64,000 nucleotides of DNA from the NCBI RefSeq assembly GCF_014196535.1, contig NZ_JACIDU010000016.1:62001-126000 (forward strand). The letters are read 5' to 3'. The notes beneath the pieces are model-generated. The model worked only from the letters and a program-made list of their open reading frames with translations. It was not told the origin of the DNA and did not search any database. Positions within the stretch are counted from its first letter, which is position 1. Every line of letters starts with the position of its first letter. A program made the translations under genes and the position numbers. This DNA is from Allorhizobium borbori (GTDB lineage: Bacteria > Pseudomonadota > Alphaproteobacteria > Rhizobiales > Rhizobiaceae). Shown here piece by piece: positions 16,849 through 26,651 of the stretch.

Positions 16849-19209
16849 ATGTTCACGATCATGGAATGCATTACCGACCAGCATGAACGTTCAAGCGTCC
16901 TGCTTGCGGCCAGCACAGCGCTGGTCGGCATGTTCGCTTTTTTCCACCTTCTTGTCCGGGTGGAGGAGAGCTCCGGCAGGCGGCGGACCGGATGGACCGC
17001 AGTTGCTGCGGCTGCCGGCGGCCTCAGTGTCTGGGCGACCCATTTTCTGGCCATGCTGGCCTACAGAGGGCTTTTGCCGATCGGCTTCGACTTTCCGTTC
17101 ACGGCGCTCTCGGCCGTCATTGCGGTTGTCGGGTTCCGGCTCGCCCTTGGCGTGTCCGGAGATGGCGGCGGGCGGATCGTGCTCCGGGCAGCGATCGTCA
17201 CAACAACGGTCGGGGTCATGCATTTTGTCGGCATGGCCGGCATGAAGGTGGCCGCCAGGATTGACTATACGATCGGATCGATTGTCGCCGCCGCCGTGGT
17301 CGCCTTCCTGTTATTTCTGCTGGCATTCGGCCTTTTCACCCGCCTCGAAGGAGCCAGGCGGATCGTGGCACCGGCATTTGGCGCCATTCTCGGCATTTGC
17401 ACTTTGCACTTCGTGGCCATGCAGGCGACGATCCTTACTCCCGATCCATCCCTGAGCGGACCGGACGCCGAGGGGCTTGAGCGACTGTGGCTGACGGGCG
17501 CAATCAGCGGCGCCACGTTGCTGGTTCTCGTTTCGGTCGCGGTTGCGGCCCTGATCGACCGGTACGTCGTTGATCTCAGTGGATTTGCCAATGCAACCCT
17601 GGACGGATTGGCGTTTGTGCGCGGCGGGCGCATCGTCGAGGTCAATGCCCGTTTTGCCGCCCTTCTGGATACGCGCGAAGCAGCGCTTGCCGGACAGGAC
17701 CCGAATACATTGCTGAAGCCTTCCGATGCCTTGCCGGTGGATATGCCGCGTACATGCCCCGTGGAAGCCGCGCCAAGGCTGGGCGACCAGTCGCGCGTCT
17801 TCGAACTGGCGGTTCACACGGTGGAATATCGCGGCAAGCCGACAGAAGTGATCGCGGTGCGCGATCTGAGTGAAAACCGTGCTGCTTTGAAGCGGGTGGA
17901 ATATCTGGCCCGCTATGACATGCTGACCGGCCTCGTCAATCGAGCACTGTTCCACGAACATCTCGACCTTCAGATCGGTAACGGCTTGCGCAATGGTCGG
18001 TCCTTCGCCCTGCTGGCCCTTGACCTCGATCGGTTCAAGGCGGTCAACGATCTGTTCGGACATGCCGAAGGCGACCGGGTTCTGAAGGACGTTGCCGGCA
18101 TTTTGCGCGAATGCGCGCGACCGGGGGATACGGTGGCGCGGCTCGGCGGCGACGAATTCATGATCATCCTCAACGATCCCGGCGATCTTGAACCGGCCGG
18201 CCATCTCGCTACGGATATACTCGCGGCATTCCGTGAGAGAATGGATTGCACCGTCGATCCCACGGCCGTTGGCGTGAGCATCGGGATTGCGGTTTTTCCG
18301 AAGGATGGCGCGGACGCGGATATGTTGATGCGGGCTGCCGACCTTGCCCTTTATCGCGCCAAGGTTCGCGGACGCGGCATCATGGCCTTCTACGATCAGG
18401 CCATGGACCAGGAGGTCCGTGAACGCAGGCAGATGGAAGCGGATCTGCGCCAGGCAATCGAACGCTGCGAAATTCAGCTTGTCTACCAGCCCATGCGTTC
18501 GGTCGCGGGCGGGGAAGTCTGCGGCTACGAGGCGCTGGTACGGTGGCAACATCCGGTTCACGGGCAGCTTTCACCGAAAGTGTTTCTTCCCATCGCCGAG
18601 GACACGGGCATCATCATTGCGCTCGGGGAATGGGTATTGCGCGAGGCCTGCCGCACGGCGAGCCGCTGGCCGGTGGAGACGAGGGTTGCGGTGAACATTT
18701 CGCCGGTGCAATTCCGGCTCGCCAACCTCGCCTTCGTCGTCTCCCGTATACTCGATGAAACCGGATTGAGCCCGGAAAGGCTTGAGCTGGAGATTACCGA
18801 AAGCGCTCTTATCAAGGACCGGCCAGCGACGCTGGAAACCTTACGGCAGATCAAGGCGCTCGGCGTCGCGATCGTGATGGACGACTTCGGGACCGGCTAT
18901 TCATCGCTCAGCAATCTCCAGAGTTTTCCCTTCGACAAGATCAAGATCGACCGGAGTTTCATTGCCGCCATGGGCGAGGATGAGAATGCCCGTTCGATCA
19001 TGCGGGCCGTGATCGGCCTCGGCCGCAGCCTGGCGCTCCCCGTCACGGCCGAGGGCATCGAAACCCCGGAGCAATACAACATGGTTGCCGACGAGGGATG
19101 CGCGCAAGTGCAGGGCTATCTGTTCGGCAAGCCCAACCCGGCCCCTTGCGAGGATTTCGGCACCGCTGACAGCGGCTACCCGCGCGATGTGGCGCAGAAC
19201 ACTGCATGA
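16849..19209 (+). CDS. MHYT-GGDEF-EAL cyclic-di-GMP turnover protein
   Basis: A 786-residue inner-membrane signalling protein. The first 230 residues hold about seven transmembrane helices with MHYT-type repeats seen as THFLAMLAY, MHFVGMAGM and LHFVAMQAT, thought to bind a metal and sense small molecules. A PAS-like linker is followed by a GGDEF domain (ARLGGDEFMIIL near residue 433) with the product-inhibition site RPGD five residues before it, then an EAL domain (GYEALVRWQHP near 560, DDFGTGYSS later). Both domains keep their catalytic motifs, so it may make and break c-di-GMP. GAGGTGTC precedes the ATG. It is followed by a chemoreceptor gene 78 bases on. Confidence 0.93.
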   Translation: MFTIMECITDQHERSSVLLAASTALVGMFAFFHLLVRVEESSGRRRTGWTAVAAAAGGLSVWATHFLAMLAYRGLLPIGFDFPFTALSAVIAVVGFRLALGVSGDGGGRIVLRAAIVTTTVGVMHFVGMAGMKVAARIDYTIGSIVAAAVVAFLLFLLAFGLFTRLEGARRIVAPAFGAILGICTLHFVAMQATILTPDPSLSGPDAEGLERLWLTGAISGATLLVLVSVAVAALIDRYVVDLSGFANATLDGLAFVRGGRIVEVNARFAALLDTREAALAGQDPNTLLKPSDALPVDMPRTCPVEAAPRLGDQSRVFELAVHTVEYRGKPTEVIAVRDLSENRAALKRVEYLARYDMLTGLVNRALFHEHLDLQIGNGLRNGRSFALLALDLDRFKAVNDLFGHAEGDRVLKDVAGILRECARPGDTVARLGGDEFMIILNDPGDLEPAGHLATDILAAFRERMDCTVDPTAVGVSIGIAVFPKDGADADMLMRAADLALYRAKVRGRGIMAFYDQAMDQEVRERRQMEADLRQAIERCEIQLVYQPMRSVAGGEVCGYEALVRWQHPVHGQLSPKVFLPIAEDTGIIIALGEWVLREACRTASRWPVETRVAVNISPVQFRLANLAFVVSRILDETGLSPERLELEITESALIKDRPATLETLRQIKALGVAIVMDDFGTGYSSLSNLQSFPFDKIKIDRSFIAAMGEDENARSIMRAVIGLGRSLALPVTAEGIETPEQYNMVADEGCAQVQGYLFGKPNPAPCEDFGTADSGYPRDVAQNTA

Positions 19210-19287
19210 CGGAAAATCTCACCCACACGCAGCACGGAGACGTTAGACGACATTCCCGGCAGTTTTCGTTGAAAAAGGAGAATGAGC

Positions 19288-20991
19288 ATGCACATCAACA
19301 GTTTGTTCAAGGCGCAGTCTCTTTTTGGCGATATGGCGGCCCTGTCCCGCTCGCAGGCGATCATCTGGTTCAACCCGGCCGGCATCGTGATCGATGCGAA
19401 TGAAAATTTCTGCCGGACGCTCGGCTATAGCCTTGAAGAGATAAAGGGCCAGCATCACCGGATCTTCTGCGATGCGCAGGATACGCTGACGCCGGACTAC
19501 GCTGCGTTCTGGAGCGACCTGACCGCCGGACGGTTCCGGCAGGGGCAATTTCGCCGCCGGGCGAAGGATGGGCGTCCGGTCTGGATCGAGGCGTCCTACA
19601 ATCCCGTTTTGGGCGGTGGCCGCGTGATCCGGATCATCAAGGTTGCAAGCGACATTACGGCGCTCAAGGCATCTGCCGTCCACGATGCCAACCTGTTGCA
19701 AGCGATCGACCAGTCGCAAGCCATCATCGAGTTCGAAACCGATGGCCGGATCGTTCAGGCCAACCAGATGTTTCTCACGGCGATGGGATATACGCTGGAG
19801 GAAATCCTGGGGCGTCACCACAGCCTGTTCTGTGAACAGGCTGCGGTCAGTTCTCCCGACTATGCCCGGTTCTGGGATCGGCTGCGAGCGGGCGAATGCA
19901 TTACCGATGATTTTGTCCGGATCGGCAAGAACGGCCGCAAGGTCTGGATTCACGCCGCCTACACACCTGTTTTCAATGATCAGGGCCAGGTGTACCGTGT
20001 CATCAAGGTGGCGACCGACGTATCGGCGCGAATGCGTTCGGTGACGATTATCGGCGAGGCGATCGCCCGTCTTGCGGTCGGCGACCTGACGCAAGACATC
20101 ACCCAGCCGCTGGACAGGGCGGTGGCCCAGACCGGCCATGACGTGAATGAGGCGACCCGCGCCTTGCGGCAAACGGTCAGCGCCATCTCTGTCGCGGCAG
20201 ACCAGCTTTCATCGGAAACCGGAGTCATGAACGCTTCCGTATCCGAAATTGCCCAGACCGCTTCCCGTCAGGCGGTTTCCGTCGAGGAGACGGCGGCCGC
20301 ACTCGAGCAACTGACACGAACGGTTGGCGACGCAGCCATGCGGGCAGCAGAGGCCGGCCGCCTGGCCAAGGATACCCGGATCGACGCGGAACGCTCCGGA
20401 CAGATCGTGCAGGACGCCAACGCGGCCATGGGACAGATCGAAACGTTTTCCCAGAAGATCGAGGCAATCACGACGATAATCGACGACATCGCCTTTCAGA
20501 CCAATCTGCTCGCACTGAATGCCGGCATCGAAGCCGCAAGGGCGGGACAGGCCGGCAAGGGCTTCGCCGTTGTGGCGCAAGAGGTCCGCGAACTGGCGCA
20601 ACGTTCGGCAGAGGCGGCTCGTCAAATCAAGGCGCTGATCACGGCCTCGGGTACTGCCGTGCGCAGTGGTGTCGATCTGGTCGCCAACACCGGCAATGCG
20701 CTTCGGGCCATTGTCGATCAGGTGCGGGCTATCGATCAGCATATGATGGCCATCGCCCGCGGTGCAGAGGAACAGACGCAGGGGATCAACGAGATCAACA
20801 ATGCGGTGAATGTGCTCGATCAGGGCACCCAGACGAATGCTGCATCGCTGGAACAGACAAGTGCTGCCTCGACCGTGATTGCCGAGAGCGCTCTTGCGCT
20901 CAGGGAAGTATTGAGCCGGTTCAATCGGGAGGGAGAAAGGCACGAAGGAAGCCCCTCGCCAGTCCGCGCCTCTGCGGGCGCATCGCACTGA
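19288..20991 (+). CDS. Soluble PAS-PAS methyl-accepting chemotaxis protein
   Basis: About 567 residues without transmembrane helices. Two similar PAS domains occupy residues 25-125 and 145-245, each with [17 protein letters not shown] or the related [17 protein letters not shown], so they arose by duplication. A short HAMP-like linker leads to a signalling domain with the conserved hairpin [20 protein letters not shown] and [18 protein letters not shown]. It would signal to CheA/CheW from the cytoplasm. ATG 19288 is chosen because GGAG is seven bases upstream; ATG 19282 is possible. No CheB/CheR pentapeptide is visible at the C-terminus. Confidence 0.9.
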   Translation: MHINSLFKAQSLFGDMAALSRSQAIIWFNPAGIVIDANENFCRTLGYSLEEIKGQHHRIFCDAQDTLTPDYAAFWSDLTAGRFRQGQFRRRAKDGRPVWIEASYNPVLGGGRVIRIIKVASDITALKASAVHDANLLQAIDQSQAIIEFETDGRIVQANQMFLTAMGYTLEEILGRHHSLFCEQAAVSSPDYARFWDRLRAGECITDDFVRIGKNGRKVWIHAAYTPVFNDQGQVYRVIKVATDVSARMRSVTIIGEAIARLAVGDLTQDITQPLDRAVAQTGHDVNEATRALRQTVSAISVAADQLSSETGVMNASVSEIAQTASRQAVSVEETAAALEQLTRTVGDAAMRAAEAGRLAKDTRIDAERSGQIVQDANAAMGQIETFSQKIEAITTIIDDIAFQTNLLALNAGIEAARAGQAGKGFAVVAQEVRELAQRSAEAARQIKALITASGTAVRSGVDLVANTGNALRAIVDQVRAIDQHMMAIARGAEEQTQGINEINNAVNVLDQGTQTNAASLEQTSAASTVIAESALALREVLSRFNREGERHEGSPSPVRASAGASH

Positions 20992-21064
20992 ACAATGGTG
21001 TTCGTCGCCGGGAAGAAGCCGCGTTCCATCCTGGCCTGCATCCAGGTTCGAGTGATACCTGCGA

Positions 21065-23062
21065 TCAGCCGCGCATCAGGTCCACGCTTCCCTTCAGACC
21101 GAGCCGCTCGATCCGGACATAGAGCGTGCTCTTGGCAATACCCAGATCACGGGCGGCGGATGTAAGGTTGCCGTGGTGACGGCGGATGGCGGCGAGGATG
21201 GCGTCGCTTTCGGCGCGCTCCAGCGTTCCGCTTGCGGCTGCGGGCGGAGGGAAGGCAACGCTTGAGAAGCGCGCACTCCCAAGCTCGCTTGGCAGATGGC
21301 ACAGGCCAAGACTTGCACCGCCGCTTTCGAGCACCATACTCTCCAGCACATTGCGCAATTCGCGGATATTGCCCGGCCAATCATGCTGGCTGAAGACACC
21401 CAGAACCTCCGGCTTGATATCCGGGGCCGGGATTTCGTAACGGCGGGCAATCTCGCCCAGAAGATGCTCCGCCAGCGCGGCAAGATCACCGGCCCTTTCG
21501 CGAAGCGACGGCAATCTGAGCGTCGTCACGGCGACCCGGTAGAACAGATCGGCCCGAAAATGGCCGGCCTCCACCTCGGCTTTCAGATCGCGGTTGGTGG
21601 CGGCTATCAACCGTAGCCGAACCTTGCGCGGGCGATTTTCGCCGATGCGGTAAACCTCCCCGGCCTCCAGAACCCGCAGGAGATGCGGTTGAAGATCGAG
21701 CGGCATTTCACCGATTTCGTCCAGGAACAAGGTGCCGCCATCGGCCGCCTCGATCTTGCCGGTCATGCCGCCGCGCCGGGCGCCGGTAAAGGCGCCTTCG
21801 GCATAGCCGAAGAGTTCACTCGTCAGAAGCTCGCGGGAAAAACCACCGCAATTGATGGCAACGAAGGGGCCGGTACCGTGCGCGCCGCCGGCGTGCAGTG
21901 CCTGCGCGAAAGCATCCTTGCCGACCCCGGTTTCGCCGAGCAGCAGCACCGGTGCCGGGCTTTTCGCCAGAAGACGCGCGCGGCGGACCGCCTCCAGATA
22001 GGCTGGCGAACACCCGCTCAGGCGGTCGAAGGGATCGGCCGAAGCGGGCGTGCTACGCGGCACGGCCCGCAGACCGGCCCGGCGCACGACGGCGCTGCGG
22101 TCCGGCAGAACCAGCATTGCCCCCAACCGTTCGCCGTCCAGCAGGACCGGTTCGATCCAGTCGCGGTCGATCCAGTCCGGCATGTTTTCCGGCGTCACGC
22201 GTCCCGCCCGCCAGGGCAATGTGAGATCGCGGATCGCGCCGGCAACGGTGCCCCGCCCCTTGGCGAGTTCCGCCATCAGCGTGGCGGCGCGGTCATTGGT
22301 CTTGATGGCCCGGCCAGAGCGGTCGAAAACGATCAGGCCGTCGCCGCCCGGCGCCCGCAACCGTTCGAGACAATGGTCGAGAAGCCGGTAACGCAGCTTC
22401 ATTTCCCGTTGCGCCAGCCTGTTTTCGATGCGGCCGGAGGCGGCGACCGCCAGGGCAAGGCTATGGCGGCTATAGCTCTCGCTCAGGCCGGAGAGATCAA
22501 TCGCACCAAGCGTTGCACCGCTTAGCGGATCGCGAATGACACTTGCCGAGCAAGACCAACGCTTGATGCCGGAACAATAATGCTCCGCCGAGTGAATCTG
22601 GATCGGTTGGCCGATCTGCAAGGCTGTGCCGATGGCATTGGTGCCGCACACCGCCTCGCTCCAGTTCGCGCCGGGCATCAGGCGGATGCGCTCGGTGGGA
22701 TCGCGCAACGCCCGGTCACCTTCCACACTCAGCACCACGCCCTGCGCATCCGTCAGCACCATCACAGTGCCGGTTTCCAGCAGGAAATCGCGCGCCGATG
22801 CCATAACCGGCGTGCTGGCCCGGACGAGATCACGGTTGTCGCCGAGAATGTCATGCAGCGCATCCTCCACCACGGGATCAGGCGCATGGGATCGTCCGGG
22901 ATCGACAATACCGTGGCACCGCCGCCAGGAATCGTCGATCAACCGTCGCAGCGCATCGGAGCCCGGGTCTTGCCCGCCCATGAACCGCTCCCAGGACGAC
23001 ATGATTTTCTCGTCGTTCTCAGGACGTGAAAATGTCTGGTACGAACCGTTGCCGGTCACCAT
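21065..23062 (-). CDS. Sigma-54-dependent activator, AcoR/AcxR type
   Basis: A 665-residue enhancer-binding protein. An N-terminal GAF-type sensor has the AcoR hallmark CGTNAIGTALQIGQPIQIHS near residue 140. The AAA+ domain has Walker A GETGVGKD near 377, the sigma-54 contact loop GAFTGA near 424 and GGTLFLDEIGEMPLDLQ. A Fis-type helix-turn-helix (GNLTSAARDLGIAKSTLYVR) ends the protein. AcoR relatives respond to small ketones or alcohols, and AcxR activates acetone carboxylase operons. AGGGAGG precedes ATG 23062. It is divergent from the CobW-RpoN-CoA-transferase operon and probably binds the palindromes at 23286 and 35324 to activate both nearby operons. Confidence 0.9.
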   Translation of the reverse strand: MVTGNGSYQTFSRPENDEKIMSSWERFMGGQDPGSDALRRLIDDSWRRCHGIVDPGRSHAPDPVVEDALHDILGDNRDLVRASTPVMASARDFLLETGTVMVLTDAQGVVLSVEGDRALRDPTERIRLMPGANWSEAVCGTNAIGTALQIGQPIQIHSAEHYCSGIKRWSCSASVIRDPLSGATLGAIDLSGLSESYSRHSLALAVAASGRIENRLAQREMKLRYRLLDHCLERLRAPGGDGLIVFDRSGRAIKTNDRAATLMAELAKGRGTVAGAIRDLTLPWRAGRVTPENMPDWIDRDWIEPVLLDGERLGAMLVLPDRSAVVRRAGLRAVPRSTPASADPFDRLSGCSPAYLEAVRRARLLAKSPAPVLLLGETGVGKDAFAQALHAGGAHGTGPFVAINCGGFSRELLTSELFGYAEGAFTGARRGGMTGKIEAADGGTLFLDEIGEMPLDLQPHLLRVLEAGEVYRIGENRPRKVRLRLIAATNRDLKAEVEAGHFRADLFYRVAVTTLRLPSLRERAGDLAALAEHLLGEIARRYEIPAPDIKPEVLGVFSQHDWPGNIRELRNVLESMVLESGGASLGLCHLPSELGSARFSSVAFPPPAAASGTLERAESDAILAAIRRHHGNLTSAARDLGIAKSTLYVRIERLGLKGSVDLMRG

Positions 23063-23285
23063 CGGTGTTCCTCCCTTTGCCGGCACCCGCAGCGGGTGCT
23101 CAACGGCCGGCGTTCCCTCCCCGGAACGGTCTCCCGCCGTGCGCGGCGGCGGCTCTCCCAAACCGCATCGCCACCGATCAAAAAAAGTTTAGCACCAAAA
23201 AAATCGTTCTTGCATTCATTTTTAACGGCTTTCACCGGGCGGACACGGCCACGGCAAAGGCCGTTGACCGCTCTTCGGACGCAAC

Positions 23286-23304
23286 CCGTCCGGTTTCCGG
23301 ACGG
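23286..23304. promoter_or_regulatory. Palindrome, probable activator (UAS) site upstream of cobW
   Basis: CCGTCCGG-TTT-CCGGACGG, an exact 8-base dyad with 3-base spacer, centred about 86 bases upstream of the -24 element at 23380. A copy differing at one base is at 35324-35342 ahead of the carboxylase operon. Position and duplication fit an enhancer for the sigma-54 activator encoded alongside. Confidence 0.7.
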
Positions 23305-23379
23305 TGCCGAAACACGGCAAGGAAACGCCCGCCAAGCTAAGCCCTTGTTCCCGCCTCAACCTTTCGGTTCTGCCGGAAC

Positions 23380-23396
23380 TGGCAGGAATCCTGCTT
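23380..23396 (+). promoter_or_regulatory. Sigma-54 (-24/-12) promoter of the cobW-rpoN-scoAB operon
   Basis: TGGCAGGAATCCTGCTT has GG and GC separated by exactly 10 bases, the defining spacing of -24/-12 promoters. Transcription would begin near 23405, leaving a 17-base leader with GGGAGG before the cobW ATG at 23422. The same element, 13 of 17 bases identical, precedes the carboxylase operon. Confidence 0.75.
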
Positions 23397-23421
23397 CCCT
23401 CCTCCATCGGGAGGACTGACA

Positions 23422-24630
23422 ATGACGAATAAAAAAAGCGAAATTTACGGCGGAAGCCCCTGCGGACGGGTGCCGGTGACGGTTTTGACCGGCTTTCTCG
23501 GCTCCGGCAAGACAACCTTGCTCAATGCCTTGACCACCCGGCCGGAGATGGCCGGCGCTGCCGTGTTCATCAACGAGTTCGGCGCTGTCGGTATCGACCA
23601 CCACCTTGTCGAGCGCGTGGACGACACCTTGGTCATTCTCGAATCCGGCTGCCTTTGCTGCTCCGTTCAGGGGGATCTCATCGCGGCGCTGATGCGGCTG
23701 CACGAACGCATGTCACGGCGGGAGATTGCGCCGGTCAGCCGGGTGCTGATCGAGACGACCGGGCTGGCCGACCCAGCCCCCGTTGTGCGTGCCTTGATGG
23801 AGGACAGGCTGGTCTCGGCGCGCTTTCGCTGCGATGGCGTGCTGACGGTGGTCGATACGGAACGGGCGCGGGCGCAGATTGCCCGCCACCGGGAGGCGCG
23901 GGTGCAGGTGAGCCTGGCCGACCGGCTACTGCTTTCCAAATGCGATCTTGCCAGCCGTGCCGAACGCATGGCACTGGAACGCGACCTTGAGGCGTTGAAC
24001 CCGGCGGCGCCACGCATCGCGCTTTGCCATGGCGAGGCCGATCCGAAACATCTCTTTGGCGGCGGGCTTTATGTGTCCGGCCCAACCTCCATCAATGCAA
24101 GTGACTGGCTCTCCGGCCAGCGCGCACCGGGCAGGAACCATTTCCACTGCACACCGCATTCGGGACGGGTGTCGAGTTTTGTCGTGACACTGGATGAGGC
24201 GACCGGCTGGCGGGGCTTTGCCGTCGCGATGGGGGAAATTCTGACCCACTGGACGGGCCGGCTGCTGCGCGTGAAGGGCCTTGTCTCCGTCGCGGGTCTT
24301 GACCAGCCCGTGGCGGTGCAGTGCGTAGATGGCACGGCCTATGCGCCGGTGCGGCTGACGGCCTGGCCAATCTCCGGCCCTCTGGCCGATCGCCAGGGTC
24401 GGCTGGTGTTCATCGGCGAAGACCTGGATGCCACCATGGAAGCCGACATTCGCGCCCGGCTGGCTTGTCTGCCCGGCGATCGCGAGGCGCTTCGCCGCGC
24501 CGCCGTGGCCGGATTGCCAACCCGTACCTGGCTGGGACAACGGATGCCGCTAGCGCCCCGCCCCGGCCTCGTCTCGGACGCCTTCATGATCCAGCCGCGT
24601 TTTCTCGGCGAAATGCCGGCGCGGGTCTAG
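23422..24630 (+). CDS. CobW/G3E-family GTPase metallochaperone
   Basis: A 402-residue G3E GTPase. Walker A GFLGSGKTTLL is at residues 21-31, the metal-binding CxCC motif is in ESGCLCCSVQGDL near residue 78, and LIETTGLADP is the Walker B/GTP region; a C-terminal CobW_C domain (GRVSSFVVTLDEATGWRGF) follows. Such proteins deliver Zn, Co or Fe to target enzymes on GTP hydrolysis. It is the first gene of an operon with a sigma-54 paralogue and a CoA-transferase, next to a carboxylase of a family known to need metal, so dedicated metal insertion into that enzyme is the likely role (inference). Confidence 0.9.
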   Translation: MTNKKSEIYGGSPCGRVPVTVLTGFLGSGKTTLLNALTTRPEMAGAAVFINEFGAVGIDHHLVERVDDTLVILESGCLCCSVQGDLIAALMRLHERMSRREIAPVSRVLIETTGLADPAPVVRALMEDRLVSARFRCDGVLTVVDTERARAQIARHREARVQVSLADRLLLSKCDLASRAERMALERDLEALNPAAPRIALCHGEADPKHLFGGGLYVSGPTSINASDWLSGQRAPGRNHFHCTPHSGRVSSFVVTLDEATGWRGFAVAMGEILTHWTGRLLRVKGLVSVAGLDQPVAVQCVDGTAYAPVRLTAWPISGPLADRQGRLVFIGEDLDATMEADIRARLACLPGDREALRRAAVAGLPTRTWLGQRMPLAPRPGLVSDAFMIQPRFLGEMPARV

Positions 24631-24633
24631 GCC

Positions 24634-25932
24634 ATGCGTGGCACGAACACCCTTGGCCTGCGGCAGACTGCTTCGCAGCGCATGACGCAGGCCCTGCAAC
24701 GCGCCATGACCCTGTTGCAGATGGACAATGCGGAACTGGCCGGCGCACTCGTCACGGAAGCGACCGTCAATCCCTGTCTGCGGGTCGAGTTACCCTTCGC
24801 CACGCCAAAATCCGGTAGCGGCCCGCCACGCTGGCGGCCCTCCCCGTTCAGCGCGACGGAAGGGGCAGGCGAGCGGCTGGCGGCACCTGAGGCCAGCCTT
24901 TACGGCCATGCGACCACCCAGATCGGAATTCTGTTTGGCGGGCAGCGCGAACGCACCATCGCACTGGCCTTTGCCGAGGCACTGGAGCCGAGCGGCTGGC
25001 TTGGCACGACGGTGGAAACCATCGCCGCACATGCCCGCTGCTCCGTGGCAGAGGCGGAAGCGGTGCTGGCCCGTCTTCAGCAAATGGAACCGGCTGGGCT
25101 CTTCGCCCGTTCTCTGCGCGAATGCCTCGGCCTGCAAATGGCCGATCAGGACGCGCTGACGGAACCGATGCAGACACTTCTCGACCATCTTCCCCTGCTG
25201 GCGCGTGGTGACGTGGCCGCCCTTGCCCGGATTTGCGCCGTGAACGCAGAACAGTTGGGCGCCATGGTCGCCCGGTTGCGGCGTCTCGACCCCAAGCCCG
25301 GCGCACGTTTTCAAGCGGCACCCGATCATCGCCACCCGCCTGATCTTCTGGTCGAGCGGGATGCCGATGGTCGATGGCAGGTCACACTCAACCGTGAAAG
25401 CCTGTCCAGGATCACCGTCGATCCGCTGGCCGGGCGGGCCGGATCACAGGCGCTGGCGCAGGCCCGCTGGCTGGAGCGCACCGTGGCGCAGCGCAATCGC
25501 ATGATGCTGGAGGTTGCAGCCTTTGCCGTGGGCCGGCAGGCAAGCTTTCTCGAGCATGGTCCGACATGGCTTCAGCCGCTGACCAACGGTGAAGTGGCGG
25601 CCGCGCTCGGCTGCCACGAAACGACCGTCAGCCGCATCCGCACCGGCCTGACGGTCGAAACACCGGAGCAGGTCTTGCCCCTTTCTGCCTTTTTCGCGCG
25701 GGGAGGCGCGACCAGCTCGGATGGCGCAAGCGTACCCGGCCCGGCCATTGCGGCATTGATTGCCGCGCTTATTCTTGCGGAACCGCAAGAAGAACCGTTG
25801 ACCGACGCCGATATTGCCCGGACACTCGGTGCCCGGGGTATTCACATTTCACGCCGCACCATTGGCAATCGCCGTCAGGAGGCGGGATTTCCAAGCGCGG
25901 CAAAGCGTTTGAAAGGGAGGAGAACGACATGA
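24634..25932 (+). CDS. rpoN: Divergent RNA polymerase sigma-54 factor paralogue
   Basis: A 432-residue sigma-54, shorter than the usual 470-520. Region I is clear (LRQTASQRMTQALQRAMTLL, then NPCL), the acidic region II is very short, and the core-binding and -12-recognition helix-turn-helix is present (GCHETTVSRIRTGL near 326). The near-invariant RpoN box ARRTVAKYRE is replaced by SRRTIGNRRQ near residue 405: the two arginines and Thr remain, but AKY is changed. This suggests altered -24 recognition. It starts 3 bases after cobW and overlaps the CoA-transferase start, so its level is tied to the pathway it probably controls. A housekeeping rpoN would be elsewhere in the genome. Confidence 0.88.
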   Translation: MRGTNTLGLRQTASQRMTQALQRAMTLLQMDNAELAGALVTEATVNPCLRVELPFATPKSGSGPPRWRPSPFSATEGAGERLAAPEASLYGHATTQIGILFGGQRERTIALAFAEALEPSGWLGTTVETIAAHARCSVAEAEAVLARLQQMEPAGLFARSLRECLGLQMADQDALTEPMQTLLDHLPLLARGDVAALARICAVNAEQLGAMVARLRRLDPKPGARFQAAPDHRHPPDLLVERDADGRWQVTLNRESLSRITVDPLAGRAGSQALAQARWLERTVAQRNRMMLEVAAFAVGRQASFLEHGPTWLQPLTNGEVAAALGCHETTVSRIRTGLTVETPEQVLPLSAFFARGGATSSDGASVPGPAIAALIAALILAEPQEEPLTDADIARTLGARGIHISRRTIGNRRQEAGFPSAAKRLKGRRTT

Positions 25933-26651
25933 CAGGACCCGCAAGCGGGAGAAAAATCTACACGTCGGCGGGAAAGGCGCTGGATGGGCTGTTATTCGAC
26001 GGCATGACCATCGCCGCCGGTGGCTTCGGCCTTTGCGGCATTCCGGAACTTTTGATCGATGCACTGGTGGAAAGCGGGGTGAGGAACCTGACCATTGCCG
26101 CCAATAATTGCGGCGTCGATCATTTCGGCCTCGGCAAGCTGCTCGACACCCGGCAGATCCGCAAGATGATCGCATCCTATGTGGGGGAAAATGCCGAATT
26201 CATGCGGCAGTATCTGGCCGGGGAACTGGAGATCGAGTTCAACCCGCAGGGAACACTGGCAGAGCGTATGCGCGCCGGCGGTGCCGGCATTCCCGGCTTC
26301 TACACGAAAACGGGGGTCGGAACGGTGATTGCCGAGGGCAAGGAACACAAGCAGTTCGACGGCGAGACCTATATTCTCGAACGTGGCCTTGTCGCCGACC
26401 TCGCCATCGTCAAGGCATGGAAGGCCGACGAGACCGGCAATGCGGTGTTCCGCAAGACGGCCCGCAATTTCAACCCGCCAGCCGCCATGTGTGGCAAGGT
26501 CTGCGTGCTGGAAGTCGAGGAAATCGTACCCACCGGCAGCCTCGATCCCGACCACATTCACCTGCCCGGCATCTACGTTCACCGGCTCATTCAGGGGCCG
26601 CATGAAAAGCGCATCGAAAAACGCACGGTTCGTCAGAGGGAGAACGCTTGA
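25929..26651 (+). CDS. 3-oxoacid CoA-transferase, subunit A
   Basis: A 240-residue family I CoA-transferase alpha subunit. It has the N-terminal [20 protein letters not shown] (CoA-binding glycine loop), [14 protein letters not shown], and [20 protein letters not shown]. With subunit B it moves CoA from succinyl-CoA (or another acyl-CoA) to a 3-oxoacid such as acetoacetate. Its ATG overlaps the sigma-54 stop (ATGA). In acetone and acetophenone degradation the carboxylase product must be activated to a CoA ester; here this transferase probably does it instead of a CoA ligase. Confidence 0.93.
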   Translation: MTGPASGRKIYTSAGKALDGLLFDGMTIAAGGFGLCGIPELLIDALVESGVRNLTIAANNCGVDHFGLGKLLDTRQIRKMIASYVGENAEFMRQYLAGELEIEFNPQGTLAERMRAGGAGIPGFYTKTGVGTVIAEGKEHKQFDGETYILERGLVADLAIVKAWKADETGNAVFRKTARNFNPPAAMCGKVCVLEVEEIVPTGSLDPDHIHLPGIYVHRLIQGPHEKRIEKRTVRQRENA

